Origin: Anas platyrhynchos
Lineage: Eukaryota; Chordata; Aves; Anseriformes; Anatidae
Reading direction: 5' to 3'
DNA length: 64,000 nt
Assembly: GCF_047663525.1 (NCBI RefSeq)
Contig: NC_092607.1
Coordinates: forward strand, 4,621,001 to 4,685,000
Made by a program: the position numbers and the translations under genes. Below are positions 1-8,925 of this stretch, piece by piece. Within the stretch, counting starts at the first letter, position 1. Each line of letters starts with the position of its first letter. The notes beneath the pieces were generated by a model. The model saw nothing but the letters and a program-made list of their open reading frames with translations. It was not told the origin of the DNA and ran no database searches.

Positions 1-1117
1 AATAATACCATGGAAACTGTGGAGCACAACATGTGGAATTAATTAGTAGCTATGAAATCACACGCATGGTACAGGACACATACGGGGTACATGTTCCGGA
101 GGAGAAGGGTTGTGGGTGAGTATTTAGAAAGTGAGCTGTTAACGTGCGGCTTCATGAGCCAGAACCTGTGTGAGGGCTCCTGAGCTGCCCCTCGCTGCCC
201 ACAGCCCCACACGGTGACCTGGGGACATGGGGACACCGTGAGCACGGGGACATGCAGGCAGAGCCCTGTGGGTACAAGACTTTCCTTCCCTTATCAGCAC
301 GTGATCCCAGTTTCTAACTGGAAAATGAAGCCATGCCCATTAATCTGGATTTGCAATAAACAAGCCCGGGATAATGAATTGAATTCCCTGTCCCCTGCAG
401 CGAGGCTACATCAGGGCTCTGGCTCCTCTCGAGCCACTGCTGGTAGAGGCACCGCGGCTGCACCGCTCCCGGACACAGAGGGGTGAACAGCAGCACGGGC
501 TGCCACAGCCTCATTAACAACCTGACAGCAGCTAACGAAGCAGAACCGGAGCAGAGAATCCCGGTGGTGACCGCAGAGCTGGCCCTGCAGCCTTCCTCCC
601 CTGCCCTCCCCATGCTCGCATGCAGCAGCTCTGTGCCCGGGGGGCTGAGCTCAGGGACGGCTCTGCAGGAAACTGGGGACCTGTCACCTGCTTTGAAGTC
701 CTCGTGGACTCAGTCACAGCTTTTTCAGGAGCTGAGTTTGGGTTTACAAGGCTTGAAATAAGCAGTGCCAGAGCTGCATGTCCCAGACTGGATTTTGTGT
801 GGACAGCTACCCCAGACCATTCACAACCCTGAAGAACGGTGCTGGCTCTGTTTGGCAGCCAACACGTAGAGGCTTTGGCCATCTCCGTGGGCACCGTGCC
901 CCCTCTGCCATGCCCACATCCCTGGGGACAGCGTCCCTTTCCTTCGCTCGCTCTCCTGGCAGGCAGCACGCTCTCACCTTGAGGGGAGTGGAAATGTCAG
1001 CTGGAATGTGGGCTGGAAAAAAAAAAAAAAAAAAAAGAAAAGAAGCAAATCTTGAGGCTCGTCCAAAACTACTCCTGTTTATATTGGAGCCTGGGAGTGA
1101 CATCAGAGCAGGGAGAG
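1..1117. other. Upstream flank of CCN5, no gene recognised
   Basis: No open frame here resembles a known protein, and no exon with good splice sites and recognisable content was found. In mammals ADA lies next to CCN5, but I see no ADA coding sequence. The stretch ends in a 20-base A run (1017-1036) just before the CCN5 promoter. A GGAATG motif, the core TEAD-binding sequence, lies at 1003-1008. Confidence 0.6.
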
Positions 1118-1123
1118 TATAAA
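1098..1123 (+). promoter_or_regulatory. CCN5 core promoter: TATA box with CRE/AP-1-like site
   Basis: TATAAA is at 1118-1123, 99 bases before the CCN5 start codon. That predicts transcription starting near 1145-1155 and a leader of about 70-75 bases. TGACATCA, a CRE/AP-1-like octamer, lies at 1098-1105 just upstream. The motifs are read directly; their use as the promoter is inferred from position. Confidence 0.6.
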
Positions 1124-1192
1124 CACCAGCAGGACCCACTCAGGGCTTTAAAGCCCGCAAACACGCTGCTGCCTCTGGCTGCCCGGGGGGCG

Positions 1193-1225
1193 ATGAGCCC
1201 AAGTGCCGCGGGGCGAGCAGCATGA
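1193..1225 (+). other. Ten-codon upstream ORF overlapping the CCN5 start codon
   Basis: An ATG at 1193 opens a ten-codon frame. Its TGA stop (1223-1225) overlaps the CCN5 ATG (1222-1224) in an ATGA arrangement. If transcription starts about 25-35 bases after the TATA box, this frame is inside the leader and could lower or regulate CCN5 translation through termination and re-initiation. The sequence is seen directly; the effect is inferred. Confidence 0.5.
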
Positions 1226-1281
1226 GGCTCCGGCTGGAGAAACAGCTCCTCTTCCTCTCCCTGCTCTGCATCCTCTCCAAG
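1222..1281 (+). CDS. CCN5: CCN5 exon 1: signal peptide
   Basis: Twenty codons from the ATG, ending in phase 0 at the donor GTAAGG (1282). They encode the basic N-terminus and hydrophobic core of the secretion signal; the cleavage site is completed by exon 2. The ATG was chosen because the hydrophobic stretch directly follows it and the stop of a short upstream frame overlaps it. Confidence 0.9.
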
Positions 1282-4200
1282 GTAAGGGAGACGGGGCACC
1301 GGGTGGCTGTAGCCTCATCGGGGAAGCACCCGGCTCTCCCAAAAGGAGGCTCAGGCTCCGGTGCTGGCTCGAGCCCTAGCTCCCGCTGGCAGGCAGGCTG
1401 CCTTGCTGCAGCCTCGCAGAGGCAGAGCTGTGCTTGGGAGAGAGCTCAAATTAACCAGCGGGGTCTTAATGCTCGTGGGCCAAACGCCGCCGTGCTGCAG
1501 GCAGGAATGGCAGCGATGTGCTCTGCTCGCTCACCCCTTCTCTGTGGCTCTGTGCCAGCTCCCGCAGGCTCCTCGCTCTGTGCTGGCCGGGCAGCGAGCA
1601 CCAGCCCCAGGGGTACCCAGCCGTCTGCTCATCCCAGGATGCTCACACGGAGCTGTTGGATGCCTCTGACAGGATTTGGGTTGTTCTATGATTTGTTTTT
1701 TCCCTCTTGTTTCTGCGTGGCATCGCTCCCTGTGCAGAGTTTTGAAAGGCGGGGGGCGGGGGGGGCGCGCAGCTCCAAATTCTTCTCATCGCTGCTTGAA
1801 TCCCAAGTCAGACGTTGTGCAGGCAGGGACATCTCAGCAGCTTTGTGCCCATTTCACTGCTTTCCCAGGCACTTAAGATCTCTAATAGGAGCCACATTGT
1901 CATCTAATGACGAGTTAATTACAGGGAGCAAGGGGAAATGGATTAATGGAGTTGGCTTGGCTAATCTCTCTAAAATATTGTTCTGTAATAGAAACCTGAA
2001 AGATGAAAAATGCTCTTGGCTCCCTGGTAAGCTGTGACTGAGGAATGGCTCCTACCCCAGGAGTACTCGGTGAATTTCTGGAGCATCACCAGCAGCCTCT
2101 TGTCCCCAGCCCAAACCTTGCCATCACACCACAGCTGGTCCTTCAGTCCCTGCCCGGGTCTCACTGGCTTCTGCTGCTCATTGATAAAACTGGAACAGGG
2201 ATTGCCCAGCCCTTCTTGGACATATTTTATCTCTAATTCCTGGCACTGGCACTTCTACAGGTCAATAAAAAACCATCTGGTGAGCTGAACTGCTGCAAGC
2301 AGGTGAGCAGACAGCACACCTGTACCCATCCCTAGCTGGTCATGCCAGGCTTGATGCTGGAGGGAGAAATTCTAAAAAAGAGAGGAAGATGGTTTGTAAA
2401 ATCCACGTGCTCCAGCTGAATCCATCATCTCCCGGCAGGCCCAGCAGACACCCATGTCTGGCTCAGGACAGGGCTGGTTTGGGTTGCGCATTCGCTGAGC
2501 AGGTGCTGGAGGTGCCACGGGCATAGTGCTGCAGGAGGGGAGCACGGGGCTCACGTGCAGGCAGGGCTCACATCCATACTGGCATTGTCTGGGCCAGGAT
2601 TGGAAAGAATTCACTTCCGAATTGCAGGTCCAAACCATTTGGCTTCAGGCCCAACATGCAACAGCCCCAGCAGCCGTCCCTGTCGGACACGAGACAAGCG
2701 CTGCCTGCAGAAGCTGTTTGTGCCGGGGTAATGGTGTGTGCAGCACAAACCACGGGCAGGAACACCTACCTGCCTGGGTCAGCCCCTGCGGGCACGGCCC
2801 TGGAAAACAGCCAGCAGGGCAGGCAAACAACCGTGGTGCACAGACCTGCCAAAGTCATCACTCCACGTAGCTGGGAGGAGAAATTTGGCTCCCATTCCCT
2901 GAAAGCCCATCTATGTGCTCCTCACCCAGAGAGCCGGGCAGAGGAGGCAGGTGGACCAGAAGGGACTGTATGAAGTTCAACAAGGCCAAGTGCCGGGTCC
3001 TGCACCTGGGGCGCAATAACCCCAAGCAGAGCTACAGGCTGGGAGATGAGTGGTTGGAGAGCTGCCAGGCAGAGAAGGACCTGGGAGTGATGGTGGACAG
3101 TCGGCTGAATATGAGCCAGCAGTGTGCTCAGGTGGCCAAGAAGGCCAACGGCATCCTGGCTTGTATCAGAAACAGTGTGACCAGCAGGGCTAGGGAGGTG
3201 ATCGTCCCCCTGTACTCGGCTCTGGTGAGGCCGCACCTCGAGTACTGTGTTCAGTTTTGGGCCCCTCGCTACAAGAAGGACATCGAGGTGCTTGAGCAAG
3301 TCCAGAGAAGGGCGACGAAGCTGGTGAGGGGCCTGGAGAACAAGTCCTATGAGGAGCGGCTGAGGGAGCTGGGCTTGTTCAGCCTGGAGAAGAGGAGGCT
3401 CAGGGGTGACCTTATTGCTCTCTACAGATACCTTAAAGGAGGCTGTAGTGAGGTGGGGGTTGGCCTGTTCTCCCACGTGCCTGGTGACAGGACGAGGGGG
3501 AATGGGCTAAAGTTGCGCCAGGGGACTTTTAGGTTGGATCTTAGGAAGAACTTCTTTACCGAAAGGGTTGTTAGACATTGGAACAGGCTGCCCAGGGAAG
3601 CGGTGGAGTCACCATCCCTGGAGGTCTTCAAAAGACGTTTAGATGTAGAGCTTAGGGATATGGTTTAGTGGGGACTGTTAGCGTTAGGTCAGAGGTTGGA
3701 CTCGATGATCTTGAGGTCTCTTCCAACCTAGAAATTCTGTGATTCTGTGATTCTGAGCTTCATTTGGCTTCTGTTCCCCCACTGCAAACACGTTGCCCCA
3801 TGGCTCGGCCCAAATGAGAGCTGTTAAGCCTCCATCATGCAAAGTGTGCCTCGTTCCCCCTGTTTTCCATGGGAGCTGCAGGTGCCCATCACGCCCTACG
3901 AGGACGGCACCATTCCAGGCTGCCTTGCCATATTCTTATGGATGCGTGGAGCCTCCCTCCACCAAAACCCTGCCCCCACCCCACCATGACCGACATTCAG
4001 AGCGGGTTCCCTGGCTGTCCTAGTGAAATAGCAGCCGTCAGCCAAGCAGCCAGCGATGGTTTTGTCCCCGCAGGTGTGCGCCCAGCTGTGCCGCCGGCCA
4101 TGCTACTGCCCCTGGGTGCCTCCCCGCTGCCCCCGCGGCTCTCCCCTGGTCCTGGATGGCTGCGGCTGCTGCAAGGTGTGTGCACGGCGCCTGGGAGAGC

Positions 4201-5479
4201 CCTGCGACTTTCTCCACGTCTGTGACCGCAGCCAGGGGCTCGTCTGCGACTACAGCACGGGCACTGGAGCCACCTGCAACTGTGAGCACCACAGCGCCTG
4301 TGTCCCCCCCCCAGGAAGCCCTCAGGCTCCAGGCACCGTGCCCAGCGACCTGGACACATCCTCAAGAGCAGCTCTTTTGAGGATGATGCATGCAGATGGC
4401 CTTGGGGCTGTGCTGCTCCTCCAGCCAGTGGTTGCTCGATGGGTTTTGGGGGTGATCTGAACCAGGGTGGGCTCAGGGATGCTGCAGTACCAGTCGCCCT
4501 GCTGGGGCTGGAGGCTGAGGTGCTGCAGAGAAATTGCAGAGAAATTTTTTTAAGTCTGAAAACCCTGAGGGATATAGGCAGAGCCAGAGGGCAGCGGGTT
4601 TCTCACCAACTGGTGAGCTGCTGCTCTGAAAAAAAACACGTGAAGAGCTCAGCAGAGGGAGCAGGGAAGGGGAAGAGGGGTGATGCACACACTGCTGCAG
4701 GTGATCAGCAGCAAACCCGCACCCACCCTGCACCTCTGCCCCTCGCAACCCCTAGCCACCCTTTTTACCCCTCCGCCCTCCCCCCTTACCATCACCCTGT
4801 CCCTGACGGGCTCCGGGGCTGTCGTTGCAGTTGAAGATGTGGAGGAGGGCTGCGAGGTGAACGGCCGGGTCTATCGGGACGGGGAGGTTTTCCAGCCCAG
4901 CTGCAAGCTGCAGTGCCGCTGCCTGGACGGGGGCTTCACCTGCGTCCCGCTCTGCCAGGAGGACGTGCGCCTGCCCACCCCGGACTGCCCCCACCCGCGG
5001 CGCGTGGACATTCCGGGCAAGTGCTGCCCCGAGTGGGTCTGCGAGGCTGGAGAGCGGCTCCAGGATGCCAGGGCAGGTAAGAGGAGGACGTGGTGGTGAG
5101 GGCTTGGAGAGCACCAACAGGAGGCACCTCGCTGCACGTCTCCGCGCCGTGCAGGATCACGTTGCAGCACCCATCCTGGGCACGCAGCGTGGTGCTGGGC
5201 TCCAAGCTCTCTTTCTCCATCCTCTGTCTCCATCCAGCCCCCGCGGCAGCATCCCCGGCGGTGCCGTACCTGTGCCAGCCGTGGGGCACAGAGTGGAGCG
5301 CCTGCTCAGCCACCTGTGGCGTGGGCATCTCCACCCGTGTCTCCAACCAGAACCGTTTCTGCCGCCTGGAGACACAGAGGAGGCTCTGCATGGCCAGACC
5401 CTGCCCGGCCCTGCCAGTGGCACCCCCTGTGGTAAGCGAGGGCCTCGGGGCAGCCAGAACCTCGGGGAAACAGCCCTGA
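1222..5479 (+). CDS. CCN5: CCN5 (WISP2) matricellular protein, four coding exons
   Basis: CCN5 is a secreted matricellular protein that modulates growth-factor, Wnt and smooth-muscle signalling in the extracellular matrix. Exons 1222-1281, 4074-4281, 4831-5076 and 5238-5479 join in frame (junction phases 0, 1, 1) to give 251 residues, against about 250 in mammals. A signal peptide with core [10 protein letters not shown] probably ends after A23. The IGFBP domain follows (about 24-89) with GCGCC at 49-53, then the VWC domain (about 97-160) with CRC and KCCPEW motifs, then a TSP1 domain (about 184-220) with WSACSATCG and the very CCN5-like VSNQNRFC. The CT cystine-knot domain of other CCN proteins is absent, as is normal for CCN5. 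A TATA box lies upstream, and a CR1 element sits in intron 1. The exact C-terminus is less sure, because a good splice donor lies within the last exon. Confidence 0.93.
1282..2954 (+). other. CCN5: CCN5 intron 1, part before the CR1 insertion
   Basis: GC-rich intronic DNA. The exon 1 frame happens to stay open to base 2037, but the translation has no domain content. A G-run lies near 1749-1769. An AT-rich block at about 1866-2010 with TAATTA and GATTAATGG sequences stands out and resembles a homeodomain-bound regulatory element. No gene was seen. Confidence 0.6.
2955..3757 (+). mobile_element. CR1 LINE, 5'-truncated, with open ORF2 end
   Basis: This is a Chicken Repeat 1 retrotransposon fragment. 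From 2970 to 3668 it holds an unbroken frame of 233 codons, the C-terminal part of the CR1 reverse-transcriptase protein (ORF2), with the family-typical peptides [37 protein letters not shown] and [12 protein letters not shown]. After the stop comes the usual CR1 3' end (TTGGACTCGATGATCTTGAG) and a tail of two ATTCTGTG units plus one ATTCTGAG (3734-3757). It lacks the 5' part of the element, including ORF1 and most of ORF2, so it cannot move by itself. The 5' edge is approximate. It lies sense to CCN5 in intron 1. The intact frame suggests a fairly young copy. Confidence 0.95.
3758..4073 (+). other. CCN5: CCN5 intron 1, part after the CR1 insertion
   Basis: About 300 bases of ordinary intronic sequence, ending in the acceptor that closes with TTTGTCCCCGCAG at 4073. 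Nothing else was recognised. Confidence 0.7.
4074..4281 (+). CDS. CCN5: CCN5 exon 2: IGFBP domain
   Basis: Runs 69 codons plus one base (phase 1), between the acceptor CCCCGCAG and the donor GTGAGC. It encodes residues 21-89: the signal-peptide end (VCA/QLC), then the cysteine-rich IGF-binding-protein-like module with [17 protein letters not shown], nearly identical to the CCN family signature. The donor at 4282 was picked because it alone restores the frame with exon 3; the split codon gives F90. Confidence 0.92.
4282..4830 (+). other. CCN5: CCN5 intron 2
   Basis: An intron of 549 bases with donor GTGAGC and acceptor TGTCGTTGCAG. No repeat or gene was recognised inside. Confidence 0.85.
4831..5076 (+). 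CDS. CCN5: CCN5 exon 3: VWC domain
   Basis: A 246-base exon, phase 1 at both ends, encoding residues 91-171 and both split codons. It holds the von Willebrand factor C module: [18 protein letters not shown], then [29 protein letters not shown] and GKCCPEWVC, lining up with mammalian CCN5 throughout. The 3' donor is GTAAGA at 5077. Confidence 0.93.
5238..5479 (+). CDS. CCN5: CCN5 exon 4: TSP1 domain and C-terminus
   Basis: Encodes residues 172-251. The thrombospondin type 1 repeat runs [13 protein letters not shown], then [18 protein letters not shown], then RPCP. The frame ends at TGA 5477-5479 with no CT module after it. A strong donor-like GTAAGC lies in phase 0 at 5432. If spliced to the acceptor ending at 5933, the protein would end after two more codons, so the last 15 residues are uncertain. 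Confidence 0.88.
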
Positions 5480-8400
5480 CCAGGAACGGGGTGTTCCAGC
5501 CAGCACGAGTACCCGTGCACACCCCAGCCACAAGCCAAACCTATCCCTGGGCAAGACAAACCACCTGCTGGTGGTGGGTGCACGTGGGACGTACCCCAGC
5601 CACCCGGCAGCAGGAGCAGCCCTGAGTTTGGAGGCTCTGGATGTCTGAATCCGAGAGCATCGTGGGTCCCGTGTGGCTCTGCACCCTACAGCCGGGCTGG
5701 ACCTGTCCCTGTGGCTTGCAGCTCCTGCCTGAGTACACTGGGGCTGAGCTCTTCCATCCCTTTCATTAGCCTGGCACGACCCTGGTGTAAACACACGGCA
5801 CAATTGCCTCGATCACATGCAGCCAGCACTTTCCTGCTCCATGTGCCCCTGCTGCTGCATGTCCCAGCTCCCCAGACGCGGGGAGCACGTCACCACCCCT
5901 CCAGCACCCCATCGCTCTGCTCTGCCTTTCCAGAGGGGATGAGGAGGGCGTTTGTGGCCGTGCCCACCCTGGTTGCAGCCCGGAGCCAACGCCTCGCCCC
6001 GGCAAAGAGTCTGGCACAAGCCCATGGCACTGCGGTTTCGGCGGAGATGGAGGACTTGTCCCTGGGGAAACTGAGGAAGAACTGACAGATCTTGCCTACA
6101 AAGGAGGATGGAAATAGGGAACAGGATCCCTACGCCCACCACGTGCACCCTGTTGCCCCAGGCAGGGTTACTGGGCAGCATCCCCAAGTTTCTTCAGCTG
6201 CATGAAATGAGGAAACCTCATCCCAAGCATGAACCCACCTGAGAAGCAGGGACTTGGTCCTTTCTTGGGTCGGTGGGGCTTTGGAGAGGGCTGGGTGGTG
6301 CTGTTCCTGTGCTGAGCACCACACACACTGCTCTGCTCTGTGGGGGCTGGCAGAGGGAGACCCCCAACGGGACCCCCAGTGCCAGGGCTCGGGCTGTGGG
6401 GCTCAGCAACGCGCTCACCCATCCCACTGCCAGGCAGCCACCATGTGCATGGGTGTCAGCAGAGGCATCCCTGTGGCTGCTCGCATTCACCTTCCCCACA
6501 TCCCTCCAGGATCAGCAGGACCCTTCCTGCCCCGCCTGCCTCCTCCTCCCCAAAGCCCCGGCGGTTTGGCAGGGCTTTGGCGAGCGAGGAGCTCAGACAG
6601 AGGAGGCACCGCTCCGTGGCACCAGACACCACCAAGCACCCAGGCACGTACCCCCAAAGCTGAGGGCCAAAGCAAAGGCAGGAGAAGGGAAAACAAATCG
6701 TGACAACAGGCCAGCGAGCTGCTGAGCAGCTCTGCGTTTGTTTTTCCCCAGCAATAAGCCTCGTGGGGGCCATGCAGAAACACAGCCCAAATGCCCTCTA
6801 ATGGCCTCGTAGAAGCGAGCGGAGGCATCGCACGGCCCACGGCCAGGAAGCAGTGGTCTAGGCTGTGTGTCCAGGCGAGGGATGCACGATTTGGGTGTGT
6901 ATCCATGGAATTAAAGCGTTGAAACCTCTGTGGCAGCGTGTCGGCCTGGATTAAATAGGTCCCTGGGCCAGCAGCAGGAAAAAACAGCAGGGCTGAGCAG
7001 CTGCTTGCCCGCTCCCCTGGTCCCTGAAGGTGCTGAAAATAAATGTCAATGACACTTTCAGCCACCACTTTGAGGAAAAAAAATAAGAAATAAAGAAAAA
7101 CAAAATCTCACTGCTCACGCAGTAAAAGCAAAACCTTGTTTACAACAAGAATTATTTACCGTGATCATCTGGTGTGCTGCCCGAGTGCAGATCCTTAATT
7201 CAGTTTGCTGTCGGAACACGGCAAACCTCTGGCAGGCAGCAAACTGCAGAGTGAACCTGGCCCCAGCCACAGCTTTTCTGGGCCTTTTTTCTTTCTTTTT
7301 ACTTCTGTGGTGGCTGTGCCACAAAAGCTGTGACATGAGGCTCACATAGACCTTAAAACCACAATGTTCCTCTGTTGACACTGAGAAAACACGTTCAGCG
7401 CACTGAAAATCCTGTTTTGAAGCCAGTTCTCATGGTGGGACGAGGCCACCAAGGTGATTTCCCAGCTCTCAGCCACCTCTGGATGACAACAAACACCAAA
7501 AAGGTCACTTTTTAAGTGGCAACCTGCAAATCCCACACAGCAATGACTCTACACACCTCTCTTTTTGTTTTATTTTGTTTTCCTGGCAGCAAAATGTCAC
7601 TTCTCCCTGATTCACTCAGCAGAAAACACCTAAACAATGAGTTCACGAATCCAAATAAATCAGAGCTATTTCCCCCCAAGGAAAGAGGGAAATCGACTCT
7701 TGAGATTGGATTGTGAGGCTCACAATGTTTGCCGTTCCCCCTGAAGCCCTGCTGCCCTGGAAACGTGCCTTTGTGGGGTTTGTGCTCGTCATAGCCCCCC
7801 GACACCGTGATTTCTGGGCTTCGCCTGCCCTTCGGGGTGTGGATGCAGAGAGTTTATCCCACAGATAATTGTGGTCACCCCTAAAGCTCAACCCCAACCC
7901 CGAGGAGAACCCAGCTCCCCTCGCACGCCGCCGCCACATCCGTGCACGAGCGGTGGGTGATCCGGATGCGCCCGCGGTGAGCCATGCATCGCAGGTCGTT
8001 TCCTAGCAAGCACATGTAGCCTCCGAAAGAGAAACTGTGAACCACTGCATGAGTAAACACCACACAGAACTTTTTTTTTTTTTTCCGTCCAGCCCCATGA
8101 GCGGTGATTTTTAAACACGTGGAGATGGCTGTAAAAGGGCTGGTGAGCCTCTCAGTAAAACTAAGCACTTTTACATACCTCCCTGGGCACAAGGGTGCAG
8201 TGCTCAACAACAAAACAAGATTTTTTTTCGTATTTTTGGTATTGGTGCACCTCTAGTGTGAGTGACTTTCTGGATGGAGTGGTGTGCCAGGAGCACAGTC
8301 CCACAAATACCCCCCCCGCCATGGTCAGAAAAGCCACGTCCCCACGGGAACCTCTTTGCAGCTGCACACCCTGCGGATGCCTGCAGCCCTCAGACTTCAC

Positions 8401-8883
8401 CCCACAGGCAAGCAATAACAAAGTATGGATCAAAACTGCTCAGAGGAGGATTTCTGTCTGTGTCTGGGGGAAGGATGTAAGATGGGCAGCAGCGGTAAGC
8501 TGTCACGGGGTGCTTAGGCTGTTTTGGGGTATGGGAGGACCCCCTTCACCCTGACGGGACGGGGCAGAGCCACAGCAGCGAGCTGCAGAGCTCTCCCACC
8601 GGGTGCAATTCAGGGCCACTCCCGTGCATGCATCCCTTCCTCCCGCCCCCTCCAGCACCACCAGAAATAGCTGGGGCCCTGGCGCCGGGCTCGAAATATA
8701 TCCAGGGGCTGACAACAGGGCGCTGAGCAGGGGACGGCCTCGGCCATCCACCTCCGGGCTCTCTGCTCCCCGTGCCCCCGGCCAAAGGGCATCAGAAAGG
8801 GGAGGCGAGGACAGCCAGAGCCCCGGGCCGGATCCTGCTGCTGCTGCAAGCGCCGCCTCAGGCACTGCTGCTGTCAGCACCGC
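5480..8883 (+). other. CCN5 3' UTR and intergenic region before the P2Y-like receptor
   Basis: Contains no recognisable coding exon; in particular no cysteine-knot (CT) exon that would extend CCN5. Possible CCN5 polyadenylation hexamers AATAAA lie at 7038-7043 and 7089-7094, some 1.6 kb after the stop. A 14-base T run lies at 8071-8084. The last 300 bases are GC- and CpG-rich and may hold the promoter and a non-coding first exon of the receptor. Confidence 0.6.
7038..7094 (+). promoter_or_regulatory. Candidate CCN5 poly(A) signals
   Basis: Two AATAAA hexamers (7038-7043 and 7089-7094) are the first canonical signals seen downstream of the CCN5 stop. They sit in an A-rich patch. Assignment to CCN5 is positional only. 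Confidence 0.35.
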
Positions 8884-8899
8884 CCTGTTTCCTCCCCAG
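8884..8899 (+). promoter_or_regulatory. Likely splice acceptor just upstream of the P2Y-like receptor ATG
   Basis: A pyrimidine-rich tract ending in TTTCCTCCCCAG stops at 8899, 26 bases before the receptor ATG. Many P2Y-type genes have the whole coding region in one exon preceded by a non-coding exon; this acceptor fits that plan. No matching upstream exon was identified. Confidence 0.4.
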
Positions 8900-8925
8900 C
8901 CCCCGGCCAGCTGCTGAAGCACCCG

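Noticed and set aside
1222-2037. 271-codon frame reading from CCN5 exon 1 into intron 1
   Set aside because: A proper donor at 1282 and a phase-matched IGFBP exon at 4074 explain the start; the extension has no conserved content.
5480-8883. A CT (cystine-knot) exon that would extend CCN5
   Set aside because: No cysteine-dense exon with flanking splice sites was found; CCN5 normally lacks this domain.
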